Below, piece after piece: positions 1 through 8,568 of a DNA stretch of 64,000 nt (its first letter is position 1; the number at the start of each line of letters is the position of its first letter). Both the position numbers and the translations under genes were made by a program. This stretch comes from Pediococcus acidilactici. Lineage in GTDB: Bacteria > Bacillota > Bacilli > Lactobacillales > Lactobacillaceae. Under the pieces are notes generated by a model. The model was not told the DNA's origin and ran no database searches. It saw only the letters and a list, made by a program, of their open reading frames with translations. The stretch is from contig CP103908.1 of assembly GCA_024970065.1 (NCBI GenBank), positions 868,001 through 932,000 of the forward strand, given 5' to 3'.

Positions 1-738
1 GAAGTGGATACGGCTGCGGTAGTTTTTCCGAAAAAGTTTGCGGCGAGTGACTACTATTTAATTTTTATGTCCCGATTGCTTGAACTAAACGGATTAACTA
101 ACGAATTTCGGACAGCGATGGTGGAAACGGATGGGCATCCAGTCATGCATCATCAGTGGCCGAATAGCGACCAAATTTTCCGGTTTGAAAAGAACGGTGC
201 CCACTTAGCATACGTAGAACAGACTAGCCACCAAGTTATTTTTAGGTTAGATTTAGAAAAGCAAACCATGAGTTTTGACACCGCAACTATTAACAATTTG
301 TACTTTTTAAGTGAAGGCACGGATCCAAAAACTTCGCTGAAAAAACAGGTGGCTTCCTTCATTAAATTTGGGCAATTGCTTGAAAAAAATTATCATTTCC
401 AAGTTGACTTTAACATGTTTGACGCACGAAATGAAAAGACTTACGTTTTTGAAGGAACCGGTTTGGATAGCAGTATTCTTGATGAACTATTTGTTGCTGC
501 TGCGCAGAATCACTACATTCTTTACAATGCGGATGAGTTTTTAGGGGCGTTCTTACGCTTGAAATCAAACGTGATGTTGACAATTTTTGAAATGGACGCT
601 GCTAACCACCAGTGGGCTATGCGGGTCCAAGATCAAGAGGAACGGTATTCTTTATTTGACGTTTTGAAAGACTATGCCTTCCTCAATGATTGGTACGTTA
701 ATAATATTGATGATTTGAAATTAAAAATGATACTTTAA
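1..738 (+). CDS. Unrecognised protein, 5' end outside window
   Basis: The reading frame is open from the first base, so the gene probably begins before the window; a GTG at position 4 has no visible ribosome binding site. About 245 residues are seen, with no signal peptide, membrane segment or motif that I recognise. The sequence is a soluble mixed alpha/beta composition rich in Phe, Asp and Asn. It ends 12 bases before the dUTPase gene, whose binding site lies in that gap, so the two are probably cotranscribed. I do not assign a function. Confidence 0.6.
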   Translation, partial: EVDTAAVVFPKKFAASDYYLIFMSRLLELNGLTNEFRTAMVETDGHPVMHHQWPNSDQIFRFEKNGAHLAYVEQTSHQVIFRLDLEKQTMSFDTATINNLYFLSEGTDPKTSLKKQVASFIKFGQLLEKNYHFQVDFNMFDARNEKTYVFEGTGLDSSILDELFVAAAQNHYILYNADEFLGAFLRLKSNVMLTIFEMDAANHQWAMRVQDQEERYSLFDVLKDYAFLNDWYVNNIDDLKLKMIL

Positions 739-750
739 GGTGATTAATAA

Positions 751-1290
751 ATGGATTGGGCAAAGATGTTACAAGCTTCGGTTAACCTCGACCGTGACAT
801 TCGGATTAAGCATAATTTACAAAATAGCTTGGCGGATCGCATTCAGGAAGCATACATTTCCTTGGACGTGGAGTTAGCCGAAATTGCTAATGCTGCGGAG
901 TGGTTTAAAGTTTGGAAAACCCATCGTGGAAAACGGGACGGTGACCTGTCCGTTCACCAAACGGTCTTGAACGAGTTTGTGGACGCCATTGATTTCTTTT
1001 TGTTGATGGCCAACTTAAATCAGTGGAACCACTTGATTGTAATTAGTGATGAACAGCTGGCTTCTTATCAAAATGACCAGCGGGATTTAGACTTGTCCTT
1101 GATGTATTTGAATATTAAGAAAATGTTATTTTCAACCTATTCATATAACCGGGGGACCGACTTTCAGCACGCTTGGCATTTATTTATAAAGTTTGGTATT
1201 CAAGGTTTAGGGTTTACACCAGAAGAATTGGAAAAAAGCTTCTTCGCAAAGAATCAAGTTAATTATCAGCGTCAAGAAAACAACTATTAG
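751..1290 (+). CDS. dut: Dimeric all-alpha dUTP diphosphatase (dUTPase_2 family)
   Basis: The 179-residue protein matches the dimeric, all-alpha NTP pyrophosphohydrolase type of dUTPase, unrelated to the trimeric form. It hydrolyses dUTP to dUMP and pyrophosphate, keeping uracil out of DNA and feeding dTMP synthesis. Visible metal-binding motifs are the helix ELAEIANAAEWFKVWK near residues 40-56 (ExxE pattern) and the EFVDAIDFF segment near residues 72-80. Metal (Mg) binding by these acidic residues is family knowledge. The ATG follows a GGTGAT binding site 12 bases after the preceding gene. In many lactobacilli such a gene sits near L21, as here. The family call is secure; preference for dUTP over dCTP is inferred. 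Confidence 0.85.
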   Translation: MDWAKMLQASVNLDRDIRIKHNLQNSLADRIQEAYISLDVELAEIANAAEWFKVWKTHRGKRDGDLSVHQTVLNEFVDAIDFFLLMANLNQWNHLIVISDEQLASYQNDQRDLDLSLMYLNIKKMLFSTYSYNRGTDFQHAWHLFIKFGIQGLGFTPEELEKSFFAKNQVNYQRQENNY

Positions 1291-1429
1291 TTATTAGCCG
1301 TTTGCTGTAACAAAATTAGGGAAAGCTAATACTAAAAAGCAAGATGTTTTACTAAAGCCGGTATTTGTGGAATAATGGTGATGTAAGGCTGAGAAACTTT
1401 TAGCGAATTTTGCGTTTATTAAGGAAGCG

Positions 1430-1666
1430 ATGTATGTAATGACGTATACTGATATTTATGGTTTTAAGCACGAAAATGCCACCATCGTCAGTAAGAAAGA
1501 TGAGTTCCGACGTGTTTTCATCATTGAAGATGAAAAGCATCGCCGCTTCGAATGTTTGAAAGAGCATCCTGAATCTACTCATAAGGGGTCTGCGCACTGG
1601 AAGCTAAGTTCTAAAGACACTCCGCCAGATAACTACTGGGATGTTTTTGAGACAAGTGATAAGTAA
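1430..1666 (+). CDS. Small hypothetical protein
   Basis: A 78-residue highly charged soluble protein without recognisable motif. An AAGGAA binding site at 1421-1426 is only three bases before the ATG at 1430, so the in-frame ATG at 1439 (75 residues) is also possible. It stands alone: a 139-base gap separates it from dut and a good hairpin terminator follows at 1672-1708. The Trp/His-rich C-terminal half and compact size suggest a conserved small cytosolic protein, but I recognise no family. Confidence 0.55.
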   Translation: MYVMTYTDIYGFKHENATIVSKKDEFRRVFIIEDEKHRRFECLKEHPESTHKGSAHWKLSSKDTPPDNYWDVFETSDK

Positions 1667-1671
1667 TGGTT

Positions 1672-1710
1672 AAAGGCCGGGAGATTGGAATGAATCTTCA
1701 GGCCTTTTAA
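1672..1710 (+). terminator. Terminator of the small hypothetical gene
   Basis: AAAGGCC pairs with GGCCTTT, and GAGATT with AATCTTC, around a short loop, followed directly by a T run. It separates the small gene from the tRNA promoter. Confidence 0.75.
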
Positions 1711-1747
1711 TTACTAACAATATGGGGCTACTGGCCACGAAACTTTA

Positions 1748-1776
1748 TTGACAGGTCCGAATTTTTTAAATATAAT
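1748..1776 (+). promoter_or_regulatory. Consensus sigma-A promoter of tRNA-Arg
   Basis: TTGACA at 1748-1753 and TATAAT at 1771-1776 are perfect consensus boxes separated by exactly 17 bases, ending 10 bases before the tRNA. This is the strongest promoter in the window by eye. Confidence 0.9.
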
Positions 1777-1786
1777 AGTAAAGTAC

Positions 1787-1860
1787 GGTTCGGTAGCTCA
1801 GCTGGATAGAGCATCCGCCTTCTAAGCGGACGGTCGTGAGTTCAAGTCTCACCCGAATCA
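1787..1860 (+). tRNA. tRNA-Arg (anticodon UCU)
   Basis: The 74-base cloverleaf is complete: acceptor stem GGTTCGG with CCGAATC, D arm GCTC/GAGC, anticodon stem TCCGC/GCGGA around loop CTTCTAA (anticodon TCT at positions 34-36), variable loop, T arm GTGAG-TTCAAGT-CTCAC and discriminator A. The 3' CCA is not encoded. It reads AGA codons. It is a single tRNA gene with its own promoter and its own terminator, not part of a tRNA cluster. Confidence 0.95.
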
Positions 1861-1875
1861 TACCGTACTAAAAGA

Positions 1876-1906
1876 AACGGTCGCTATTTTTAGCGATCGT
1901 TTTTTT
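1876..1906 (+). terminator. tRNA-Arg terminator
   Basis: An 11-base-pair stem (AACGGTCGCTA with TAGCGATCGTT, one wobble pair) with a TTTT loop is followed by a run of T, 15 bases after the tRNA. Confidence 0.85.
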
Positions 1907-1995
1907 ATTTAAAAATCAGTTAAGGGCGCAAATCACTTTAATAAAAGTTAAATATCCGTTATCATTAGGTAAAAGAAATCATTAGAGGGTGACGG

Positions 1996-2511
1996 ATGAT
2001 GAAAAAATTTTTTGCAATTTTATTGTCATTAATTATGGTGACGGTCGTTTTAGGCGCTTGTACACATAACAAGGTTTATGGGACGGTAGTGGTTACACCC
2101 GAAAAATATAAACAAATCTCGGCAGATAAGGCAATGATTGAAGATTCGATAAAGGGTTTGAAAAAATTCAACTCTGAAAACCCGGAATCGGAGCAAAAGG
2201 TGATCAAAACTTTGAACACCCTAATTGAAAAGGGGCAACGCCACCTTAATAAACAAGATCGCGCCCAATTTAAACAGCTATTGGGTAGCGATCCTACGGG
2301 TGTGAAGGGCATCGTTAAAAATGCTTACGATCACCAACGGGGATTTGACGACGATTTAAGTGGCCGGATTCGGAGTAACATGCTAAAAGCAATTAAATTA
2401 TTACCGCACGGGGTCACTAAGCACCCGGACGAGCAAGATAAAATTTATAAGCAAATGTTAAAAGATACGCAAGCTGACCGCAAATTATATCAAATTGGCG
2501 GTAACGAGTAA
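1996..2511 (+). CDS. Putative lipoprotein
   Basis: The 171-residue product has a lipoprotein signal peptide: MMKKF, a hydrophobic stretch to about residue 20, and a lipobox LGAC with the Cys near residue 22, so it is probably diacylated and anchored outside the membrane. The rest is hydrophilic, Lys/Asp-rich and predicted helical, without a domain I recognise. Two ATGs (1996 and 1999) are possible; the GAGGGTGACGG sequence just upstream is the likely binding site. It is a single gene between the tRNA terminator and its own terminator at 2534. Confidence 0.7.
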   Translation: MMKKFFAILLSLIMVTVVLGACTHNKVYGTVVVTPEKYKQISADKAMIEDSIKGLKKFNSENPESEQKVIKTLNTLIEKGQRHLNKQDRAQFKQLLGSDPTGVKGIVKNAYDHQRGFDDDLSGRIRSNMLKAIKLLPHGVTKHPDEQDKIYKQMLKDTQADRKLYQIGGNE

Positions 2512-2533
2512 ATTCAATATATACGGTTTAACC

Positions 2534-2576
2534 AAATGGATTTAGGAGATAACTTTCTCCTGGATCCATTTTTATT
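2534..2576 (+). terminator. Terminator after the lipoprotein gene
   Basis: A 16-base arm starting AAATGGATTTAGGAGA pairs with a second arm ending at 2571, with two wobble pairs, followed by a T-rich tail. Confidence 0.75.
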
Positions 2577-2986
2577 TCGTTTAGCAAAGGGGAGCTTAAT
2601 AAACGTAAAGGTGAATATTATGAGCTTGAAATATAACGTTACAGAGTGTTTAAGGGTGTATACCAATTGGGGCTTCCTTTTCCGGTAGCTATCCATCATT
2701 TTTCATAAAAAGCTTCTGATTAGCATTATTTATCGTTAGGTTTATAATGTTAACTTAACTTGACACCGCTTTGGTGGAGCATGTTCAACAACTATGCCAC
2801 TTTTTTTAAAATAAGCGAAAAAAAGGAGACGGAAAGTGGACTGTTGGCGGTTCATTTGTTGGGTTTGGTAAGCTATCATGAACATGTAGATGATAAAAGT
2901 TCGCTATTAATGTATGGTGTAGAATATTAAGGGCGATACAAATTTTCGAATAACTAAAATTTGCGAACTCTATGAGGTGCTTAAAA
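2577..2986. other. 410-base stretch without a recognised gene
   Basis: The stretch is AT-rich and carries no convincing gene on either strand. It contains a weak hairpin near 2774-2800 followed by seven T, a purine-rich patch at 2818-2835, and an inverted repeat at 2939-2963 just before the TetR gene (listed separately). Short frames here lack binding sites. Confidence 0.5.
2939..2963. promoter_or_regulatory. Inverted repeat, candidate TetR operator
   Basis: CAAATTT at 2939-2945 and AAATTTG at 2957-2963 form perfect 7-base arms 11 bases apart, 24 bases before the TetR start codon. TetR regulators often repress themselves through such sites; binding here is inferred. Confidence 0.4.
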
Positions 2987-3616
2987 ATGAAAAATGATCC
3001 AAGAATTATTAAGACAATAAATAAACTGGAAAAGGCTTTTGTGATGTTGTTGAAGACCTACGAAGTGGGGGATATTAACGTACGTCAAATAAGTGACGAA
3101 GCTGGGGTCACGCGGGGCGCTTTTTACTCTCATTTTTCAGATAAAAAAGAATTTCTTGAGTTTACTATGGAAAGTTTAATTCAAGAATTATTAAAACCAT
3201 CCTTAAAAGACTCTGCTGACTACGTAGAGGAAGCGAAGCATGAAAATGCTCACCAAGCAAGTGTGCTTTCGCTAACCGAAATTTTTAATCACGTTGCTGA
3301 AAATTATCAAGCTTACACAGTGGTGATGGGTAATGACCGGCTCCCTAGTTTTAACCAAACACTCAAGAAACGTTTAATGGAAGAATTTGAAAAATTCGCT
3401 AATTATTATGGAAATGACCTTGATTTAGGAGGGTTTCCTTTTGAGGTGTTGAGTTCTTTTTACGTAAACGGCATTGTTGGAATGATCAAAGTTTGGTTGG
3501 AAAATGGAATGATGTATACGCCGCACTACATGGCAAACGCAGCTAAACAAGTCCTTGATAGTAAAGAAAGCGTCAAGACTACCGATTTAAAGCTAACCGA
3601 TTTTTTTGTGGTTTAA
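2987..3616 (+). CDS. TetR/AcrR-family transcriptional regulator
   Basis: The 209-residue protein begins with a TetR-type DNA-binding domain: a helix-turn-helix around residues 25-50 containing ISDEAGVTRGAFYSHFSDK, the family signature. The C-terminal helical half would bind an unknown ligand and form the dimer. The ATG at 2987 is chosen because GAGGTG at 2974-2979 lies seven bases upstream; the ATG at 2972 has no site. No efflux pump or enzyme gene lies next to it, so the target is not apparent; the inverted repeat just upstream suggests autoregulation. The N-terminal layout resembles DhaS-like or AcrR-like members found widely in lactobacilli. Confidence 0.8.
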   Translation: MKNDPRIIKTINKLEKAFVMLLKTYEVGDINVRQISDEAGVTRGAFYSHFSDKKEFLEFTMESLIQELLKPSLKDSADYVEEAKHENAHQASVLSLTEIFNHVAENYQAYTVVMGNDRLPSFNQTLKKRLMEEFEKFANYYGNDLDLGGFPFEVLSSFYVNGIVGMIKVWLENGMMYTPHYMANAAKQVLDSKESVKTTDLKLTDFFVV

Positions 3617-3618
3617 CG

Positions 3619-3647
3619 TTGACTAATTAACGATTATCAAGTATAGT
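3619..3647 (+). promoter_or_regulatory. Promoter of rplU
   Basis: TTGACT at 3619-3624 and TATAGT at 3642-3647 are separated by 17 bases. Transcription would start near 3654, giving a leader of roughly 95 bases before rplU. Confidence 0.75.
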
Positions 3648-3653
3648 ACTAAT

Positions 3654-3740
3654 GTTGGTGTGGTCTCCACGCTACAACCGCACAGAGTGAGTTTTGAAGC
3701 ATAGCACTTACTTTGGCGAGTCTGAGATGAATAAGGAGGT
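3654..3740 (+). ncRNA. Candidate L21 leader RNA
   Basis: The transcribed leader between the rplU promoter and its ribosome binding site occupies the place where Firmicutes carry the L21 autoregulatory leader. I see GC-containing short inverted segments but did not resolve a full consensus fold, so the assignment rests on position. A covariance-model search with the Rfam L21 leader would settle it. Confidence 0.4.
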
Positions 3741-3747
3741 GCACGTT

Positions 3748-4056
3748 GTGTACGCAATTATTAAAACTGGTGGCAAGCAACTCAAGGTTGAAGAAGGTCA
3801 ATCTGTATACGTTGAGAAGCTAAACGCTGCTGAAGGCGAAAAAGTAACATTTGATCAAGTACTTTTTGTTGGTGGTGAATCAACAAAGATTGGTTCTCCA
3901 GTCGTTGAAGGTGCTTCAGTTGCTGGTACTGTTGAAAAACAAGGCAAGCAAAAGAAGATTACTACTTTCAAATACAAGGCTAAGAAGGGTCAACACACTA
4001 AGAAGGGTCATCGTCAACCATATACAAAGGTTAAGATTGATTCAATCAACGCTTAG
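3748..4056 (+). CDS. rplU: 50S ribosomal protein L21
   Basis: The 102-residue L21 binds 23S rRNA early in 50S assembly. It starts [11 protein letters not shown] and carries the L21 C-terminal signature [12 protein letters not shown]. The GTG at 3748 is chosen because AAGGAGGT at 3733-3740 is seven bases upstream and it gives the usual family length; a longer frame reaching 3694 would run through the leader. It is first in an rplU-prp-rpmA operon closed by the terminator at 4733. Confidence 0.95.
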   Translation: MYAIIKTGGKQLKVEEGQSVYVEKLNAAEGEKVTFDQVLFVGGESTKIGSPVVEGASVAGTVEKQGKQKKITTFKYKAKKGQHTKKGHRQPYTKVKIDSINA

Positions 4057-4078
4057 TCAGTTGGAAAGGTGAAGAGTG

Positions 4079-4405
4079 ATGATACAAGCATGGATTTATC
4101 GGGAAGCCGACCGCATTAGTGGTTTTAAGCTGACTGGTCACGCGGATGCTGGGGAATACGGCAAGGACATTGTTTGTGCCGCAGTTTCTGTCCTGGCTAT
4201 TAATACCGTGAATAGTATCGAACAAATCGCCTCGGTAATGCCACTGGTTGATTCAGATGATGATAACGGTGGATTTTTATCAGTTAATGTCCCCGAAAGT
4301 AAGGATCGAGAAGCCGAGCAGAAGGCGCAAGTCTTGCTAGCTTCTTTTGAATTAGGATTACGGGATATTAGTAAAACCTATGACAAGTACTTAGTAATGA
4401 ATTAA
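4079..4405 (+). CDS. prp: Ribosomal-processing cysteine protease Prp
   Basis: This 108-residue protein (YsxB/DUF464 family) removes the N-terminal extension of L27, a step shown to be essential in staphylococci. The catalytic His and Cys are visible in GHADAGEYGKDIVCAAVS near residues 19-36. The ATG at 4079 follows AAGGTGA by about seven bases; a GTG directly before it is less likely. It lies between rplU and rpmA, as in other Firmicutes, and the L27 encoded next door has the matching cleavable extension. Family assignment is firm. Confidence 0.92.
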   Translation: MIQAWIYREADRISGFKLTGHADAGEYGKDIVCAAVSVLAINTVNSIEQIASVMPLVDSDDDNGGFLSVNVPESKDREAEQKAQVLLASFELGLRDISKTYDKYLVMN

Positions 4406-4429
4406 CTTACATTCGGAGGTGTATTTACC

Positions 4430-4717
4430 ATGGAAATGAACTTACAATTCTTCTCTCACCATAAAGGGGGAGGTTCCACATCCAATGGTCGTGACTCAGC
4501 TGGTCGTCGCCTTGGAACTAAGCGTGCTGACGGACAAGCTGCTAAGGCTGGTATGATTTTATATCGTCAACGTGGAACACATATTTACCCTGGTGTAAAT
4601 GTTGGTCGCGGAAACGATGATACATTGTTCGCTCTTGCAGACGGAATCGTTCGTTTCGAACGTAAAGGTCGCGACAAGCGTCAAGTTTCTGTATATCCAG
4701 TAGCAGATGCTGAATAA
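4430..4717 (+). CDS. rpmA: 50S ribosomal protein L27 precursor
   Basis: L27 (95 residues) reaches toward the peptidyl-transferase centre through its N-terminus. Here the protein begins [19 protein letters not shown]: the NLQFF segment is the Prp cleavage signal, so mature L27 would start after the second Phe. The remaining [10 protein letters not shown] and [11 protein letters not shown] segments are typical. GGAGGTG at 4415-4421 is eight bases before the ATG. It is last in the rplU-prp-rpmA operon. Confidence 0.95.
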   Translation: MEMNLQFFSHHKGGGSTSNGRDSAGRRLGTKRADGQAAKAGMILYRQRGTHIYPGVNVGRGNDDTLFALADGIVRFERKGRDKRQVSVYPVADAE

Positions 4718-4732
4718 GCGATAAGCAATTCA

Positions 4733-4766
4733 GGTCGGGACAAATCATCTTGTTCCGGCCTTTTTT
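4733..4766 (+). terminator. Terminator after rpmA
   Basis: GGTCGGGACAA pairs with TTGTTCCGGCC (two wobble/mismatch positions) and is followed by six T. Confidence 0.85.
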
Positions 4767-4776
4767 AATGATTTTC

Positions 4777-4805
4777 TTGTTAAATAGATGAGCGATTGAT
4801 ATTAT
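4777..4805 (+). promoter_or_regulatory. Promoter of efp
   Basis: TTGTTA at 4777-4782 and TATTAT at 4800-4805 are 17 bases apart, 29 bases before the efp start codon. Confidence 0.6.
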
Positions 4806-4834
4806 GAACTTATAATAATTGGAGGAATCTTTTT

Positions 4835-5398
4835 ATGAGCACAATTTCAACGTCAGATTTTCATAATGGATTAACTATTGAAGTTGAAGATAACATTTGG
4901 CGGATTGTTGAATTTCAACATGTTAAGCCTGGTAAGGGTAGCGCATTTGTGCGGACTAAGTTGAAAAACTTAAGAACTGGCGCGGTTCAAGAAAAAACTT
5001 TCCGTGCTGGTGAAAAGATGGAACAAGCTAACATCGAAACCCGTAAGATGCAATACTTGTACAACGACGGGGCTAACTACGTATTTATGGACAACAATAC
5101 GTACGAACAAGTAGAAATTCCAGAAGAACGTCTTGCAGAAGAGAAAAACTACTTGATTGAAAACATGGAAGTAAGTATCTCATTCTTCGGTTCCGAAACT
5201 CTAGGAGTTGAACTACCAAAGAATATTGCATTGAAAGTTGAATCAACTGAACCAAGTATTAAAGGTAATACTGCAAGCGGTGGTTCAAAACCAGCTACGA
5301 TGGAAACAGGTTTAGTGGTACAAGTACCTTTCTTTGTAAACGAAGGAGATACCCTTAACATTAACACCCAAGACGGAACTTACATTTCACGGGCTTAA
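4835..5398 (+). CDS. efp: Elongation factor P
   Basis: EF-P (187 residues, full length) relieves ribosomes stalled at polyproline stretches by binding near the P-site tRNA. It has the three beta-barrel layout: an N-terminal KOW-like domain with the loop [15 protein letters not shown], whose Lys near residue 34 is the site that is modified in other bacteria, followed by two OB domains and the C-terminal signature [28 protein letters not shown] precedes the ATG. It heads a run efp-yqhY-nusB with short spacing. Confidence 0.95.
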   Translation: MSTISTSDFHNGLTIEVEDNIWRIVEFQHVKPGKGSAFVRTKLKNLRTGAVQEKTFRAGEKMEQANIETRKMQYLYNDGANYVFMDNNTYEQVEIPEERLAEEKNYLIENMEVSISFFGSETLGVELPKNIALKVESTEPSIKGNTASGGSKPATMETGLVVQVPFFVNEGDTLNINTQDGTYISRA

Positions 5399-5416
5399 TT
5401 TTTGGGAGGCAGAGTT

Positions 5417-5848
5417 ATGGCAGATACGAAATACTTGGAATTAAAAGATTCCAGTTCAAAAAGAGGCGGAATCGCGATTGCACCTGACGTGGTCGAATCC
5501 ATTGCTGGGATTACGGTCGACCAAATTGACGGAGTTCATTTGATCAGCAACAATATCTCAAAGGGCTTTAACACTATTTTAGGGCGTGACGCAGTTGGCG
5601 CAGGTACTAAGTTAATTGAAGACGAACGTGGATTGGTAATCAGGGTCAATGTGATGCTTGATTTTGGCGTATCTGTACCGCAAGTTGCCACTAAGATTCA
5701 AGATCGGATTCAACAACAACTTCTATTTATGACCGGCATCGTCATTGACGAAGTTAACGTGGTCGTGAGTGGAATGGTTCCGGATAAAACCACGTCTGAT
5801 ATTGACCCTAACGATATTTTTTCAGAAAATAATGGTGATCAAAAGTGA
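5417..5848 (+). CDS. yqhY: Asp23/Gls24 family protein (YqhY type)
   Basis: The 143-residue protein has the Asp23 (DUF322) fold: GIAIAPDVVESIAGITVDQIDG-type N-terminus and a conserved IQDRIQQQLLFMTGIVIDEVNV-like C-terminal segment. The ATG at 5417 follows GGGAGGC; the upstream TTG at 5402 has no site. In Bacillus subtilis the homologue next to nusB influences acetyl-CoA carboxylase; whether this holds here is inference, although the window does contain the whole acc operon. It overlaps nusB by four bases. A second Asp23 family gene (yloU) lies at 25946. Confidence 0.85.
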   Translation: MADTKYLELKDSSSKRGGIAIAPDVVESIAGITVDQIDGVHLISNNISKGFNTILGRDAVGAGTKLIEDERGLVIRVNVMLDFGVSVPQVATKIQDRIQQQLLFMTGIVIDEVNVVVSGMVPDKTTSDIDPNDIFSENNGDQK

Positions 5849-6249
5849 GTTTAAATCGACATCAAATGCGGGAAAGCGCCTTTAAGATGATTTTCGCTCA
5901 GAGTGTAAATCCGGACGCAGACCCCGAAGAATTAAAGAAGCAGGTTTTGGAAGAATTTCATGAAGCCGACGTTGCTGATCCATTTTTGAATAATTTAGTA
6001 ACCGGCGTTCAAGAAAACGAGTCGGCAATTAACGACACGATTAGTAAAGAACTTAAAGCTGGTTGGACGGTCAAACGTTTAGCTAATCCCGACCGGGTGA
6101 TTTTACAAATCGGAACGTATGAAATTAAATACACTGAAATACCCAATAGTGTGGCAATTAATGAGGCACTTGAATTAGCGAAGAAATATACGGATGAAAA
6201 GGCCCGTAAGTTTATTAACGGTGTTTTATCAAACGTTGCTAAAGACTAG
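5845..6249 (+). CDS. nusB: Transcription antitermination factor NusB
   Basis: NusB (134 residues) binds boxA RNA with S10 and promotes antitermination of rRNA operons. The all-helical protein has the N-terminal RESAFKMIFAQS and the C-terminal PNSVAINEALELAKKYTD motif with FINGVLSNV, both diagnostic. The GTG start overlaps the yqhY stop (GTGA), which implies translational coupling. A wobble-rich terminator follows at 6262. Confidence 0.93.
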   Translation: MSLNRHQMRESAFKMIFAQSVNPDADPEELKKQVLEEFHEADVADPFLNNLVTGVQENESAINDTISKELKAGWTVKRLANPDRVILQIGTYEIKYTEIPNSVAINEALELAKKYTDEKARKFINGVLSNVAKD

Positions 6250-6261
6250 GTTATTTTAAAT

Positions 6262-6304
6262 AGAGTTGCGGATGGAAACAAACATTCGTGGCTCTTTTAT
6301 TTTA
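6262..6304 (+). terminator. Terminator after nusB
   Basis: A 13-base-pair stem (6262-6274 with 6283-6295, several G-T pairs) has an 8-base A-rich loop and a TTTTATTTT tail. Confidence 0.7.
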
Positions 6305-6373
6305 CAAATTATTTTATGAGGTCATGTGTTATCATTTAAAGTGTGTAATTATTTGAAACTGGAGGCGTTGTGC

Positions 6374-7228
6374 TTGGGACAAATCATTGACGGAAAAGCT
6401 TTAGCAGCTGAAATTGACTTACAAACTAAGGCAGAAGTCCTGCAATTAAAAGAACGGGGGATTGTACCGCATTTAGCAGTGGTATTGGTTGGAGACGACC
6501 CCGCTAGCCATATTTATGTTCGCAATAAAAAGAGGCGGGCTGAAAAACTGGGAATCCAATCAACGATTTGCCAATTTCCAAGTAATATATCGGAAGCAAC
6601 TTTGCTTCAAGAAATTGACCGTCTAAACCAAGATTCAACGGTGAATGCAATTCTTGTGCAGATGCCGCTCCCACCCCAAATCGATGAATTTAAGGTAACC
6701 TTGGCGATTGATCCCCGAAAGGATGCGGATGGTTTTCATCCAGTGAATATGGGACGACTATTGCAAAACAAAGTGGACCGTACTCCAGTTGCTTGTACGC
6801 CTCGTGGGATTATGCAAATGTTAGATAAGTATAATATTAATCCGGAAGGTAAAAAAGCCGTGGTAATTGGGCGAAGCATGATTGTTGGTAAGCCGATGGC
6901 GGCATTACTATTGAATGCAAACGCGACGGTTACGGTGGCACATAGTCATACCCAAAGCTTAAGTGAGCTAACTAAGCAAGCTGATATTTTGGTGGTTGCA
7001 ACGGGGATTGCTAACTTTATTAAGGGTGACCAAGTAAAGGAAGGTGCCGTAATTATTGACGTAGGGATGAACCGTGACCAGAACGGAAAATTAACGGGTG
7101 ACGTAGACTTTGCAACGGTGTCACCTAAAGCCTCGTTTATTACGCCAGTTCCTAAGGGAGTTGGACCAATGACCATCACCATGTTAATGAAACAAACAAC
7201 TGATCTAGCAAAGTGGAGTAATCAATGA
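6374..7228 (+). CDS. folD: Methylenetetrahydrofolate dehydrogenase/cyclohydrolase FolD
   Basis: The bifunctional FolD oxidises 5,10-methylene-THF with NADP and hydrolyses the product to 10-formyl-THF for purine and formyl-methionine synthesis. The N-terminal catalytic domain has YVRNKKRRAEKLGI with the active Lys and VQMPLPPQID; the Rossmann half has GRSMIVGKPMA and ends with the GVGPMT signature. I choose the TTG at 6374 because GGAGG at 6361-6365 lies eight bases upstream and the 284-residue length is typical; the longer frame to 6326 lacks a site. Its stop overlaps the xseA start (ATGA). Confidence 0.93.
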   Translation: MGQIIDGKALAAEIDLQTKAEVLQLKERGIVPHLAVVLVGDDPASHIYVRNKKRRAEKLGIQSTICQFPSNISEATLLQEIDRLNQDSTVNAILVQMPLPPQIDEFKVTLAIDPRKDADGFHPVNMGRLLQNKVDRTPVACTPRGIMQMLDKYNINPEGKKAVVIGRSMIVGKPMAALLLNANATVTVAHSHTQSLSELTKQADILVVATGIANFIKGDQVKEGAVIIDVGMNRDQNGKLTGDVDFATVSPKASFITPVPKGVGPMTITMLMKQTTDLAKWSNQ

Positions 7229-8568
7229 CAAACGAGCAATATTTAACGGTTACGGCGCTAACCCAGTATATCAAGCGAAAGTTCGATGCGGACCCGTATT
7301 TACATCGGGTGTACGTAGTTGGTGAAATTTCAAATTTTCGATTGCGGGTTAACGGCCACCAATACTTTAGCATTAAAGATGAGCAAGCCAAAATTAACGT
7401 AATCATGTTTAAATCGGCTTTTGCAAAGGTAAAGTTTCGGCCTGAAGAAGGAATGCGGGTGATTGTAAGTGGGCGGATCAGCGTATATCCTGGAAACGGA
7501 AGTTATCAGTTGTACGTTGATTCAATGCAGCCGGATGGTGTCGGGGCTTTATATCAAGCTTACGAACAGTTAAAGGCGAAGCTAGACAAGGAAGGCCTGT
7601 TTAAAGCACCTAAACAAGCGATTCCACGATTTCCAAAGAAGATCGCAGTAGTAACTAGTCGTTCTGGAGCGGTAATTCGTGATATTATTACCACGGTCAA
7701 CCGGCGTTATCCAATTGTGCAATTGGTGCTATTTCCCGTGGCGGTGCAAGGAAATGAAGCCGCACCTAGTATTGCCGCTCAAATTAAACTCATCAACACG
7801 TTGTCCGGCTTTGATACTATTATCCTAGGACGGGGTGGCGGCTCAATTGAAGATCTATGGCCCTTTAATGAAGAAGTGGTGGCACGGGCAATTTTTGAGA
7901 GTCGAATACCTACCATTTCTTCAGTTGGACATGAAACGGATACGACCATTGCCGATTTGGTTGCCGATGTTCGTGCGGCGACGCCTACCGCTGCTGCTGA
8001 ATTGGCGACACCAGTTTTAACGGATGTTTTAGCTGACTTGCAAAAAACGGAATTGCGAGTTATAAATGCTTTCAAAAATTTATTGAAAATTAAGCAACAG
8101 CAAGCACAACAATTAAAAAATTCATATATTTTTCAAGAGCCGCAACGTCTTTACGAAGGTTACGTGCAGAATGTTGACCAACTAACGGAACGGTTACAAG
8201 GTGCGCAGCGGCAGTATTTATCTGACCGATCAGCAGAGTTAGCAAAATTGCAACACCGGTTGCTGGTGAATAATCCGCAAAACCAAGTCGAGTTAGCCAA
8301 GCAGAAGGTGGCGTATTTGCGTAAACAATTACTTGACGTGATTAACAAGCGGTTTACCCAGTCGCAAACGGAGATGCAACAGTTAGTAGCGGCGTTAGAT
8401 AATCTAAGTCCTTTACGGATCATGAGTCGGGGATACACATACGTTACAAAAAACGAACAAGTGGTTAATTCCGTAAAAAGCTTATCCGTTAACGATGCAA
8501 TTAGATTAAACTTTAACGACGGCAGTGCTGACGCCGTGATTAAAACAATTAACAACGAGGAAAAGTAA
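7225..8568 (+). CDS. xseA: Exodeoxyribonuclease VII large subunit
   Basis: XseA (447 residues) with several XseB copies degrades single-stranded DNA from both ends into short oligonucleotides. Visible are the N-terminal OB-fold domain (residues 1-100, with [20 protein letters not shown]), the catalytic domain with [16 protein letters not shown] and [13 protein letters not shown] near residues 200-240, and a long coiled-coil segment at residues 260-400. It overlaps folD by four bases and xseB by one. Confidence 0.95.
   Translation: MTNEQYLTVTALTQYIKRKFDADPYLHRVYVVGEISNFRLRVNGHQYFSIKDEQAKINVIMFKSAFAKVKFRPEEGMRVIVSGRISVYPGNGSYQLYVDSMQPDGVGALYQAYEQLKAKLDKEGLFKAPKQAIPRFPKKIAVVTSRSGAVIRDIITTVNRRYPIVQLVLFPVAVQGNEAAPSIAAQIKLINTLSGFDTIILGRGGGSIEDLWPFNEEVVARAIFESRIPTISSVGHETDTTIADLVADVRAATPTAAAELATPVLTDVLADLQKTELRVINAFKNLLKIKQQQAQQLKNSYIFQEPQRLYEGYVQNVDQLTERLQGAQRQYLSDRSAELAKLQHRLLVNNPQNQVELAKQKVAYLRKQLLDVINKRFTQSQTEMQQLVAALDNLSPLRIMSRGYTYVTKNEQVVNSVKSLSVNDAIRLNFNDGSADAVIKTINNEEK

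Noticed and set aside
2514..2699. Reverse-strand frame of 61 codons after the lipoprotein gene
   Set aside because: It runs through the terminator hairpin and has no ribosome binding site or recognisable composition.
3694..3747. Upstream extension of rplU
   Set aside because: It would translate the leader and its ribosome binding site; the GTG at 3748 has a good site and gives the family length.
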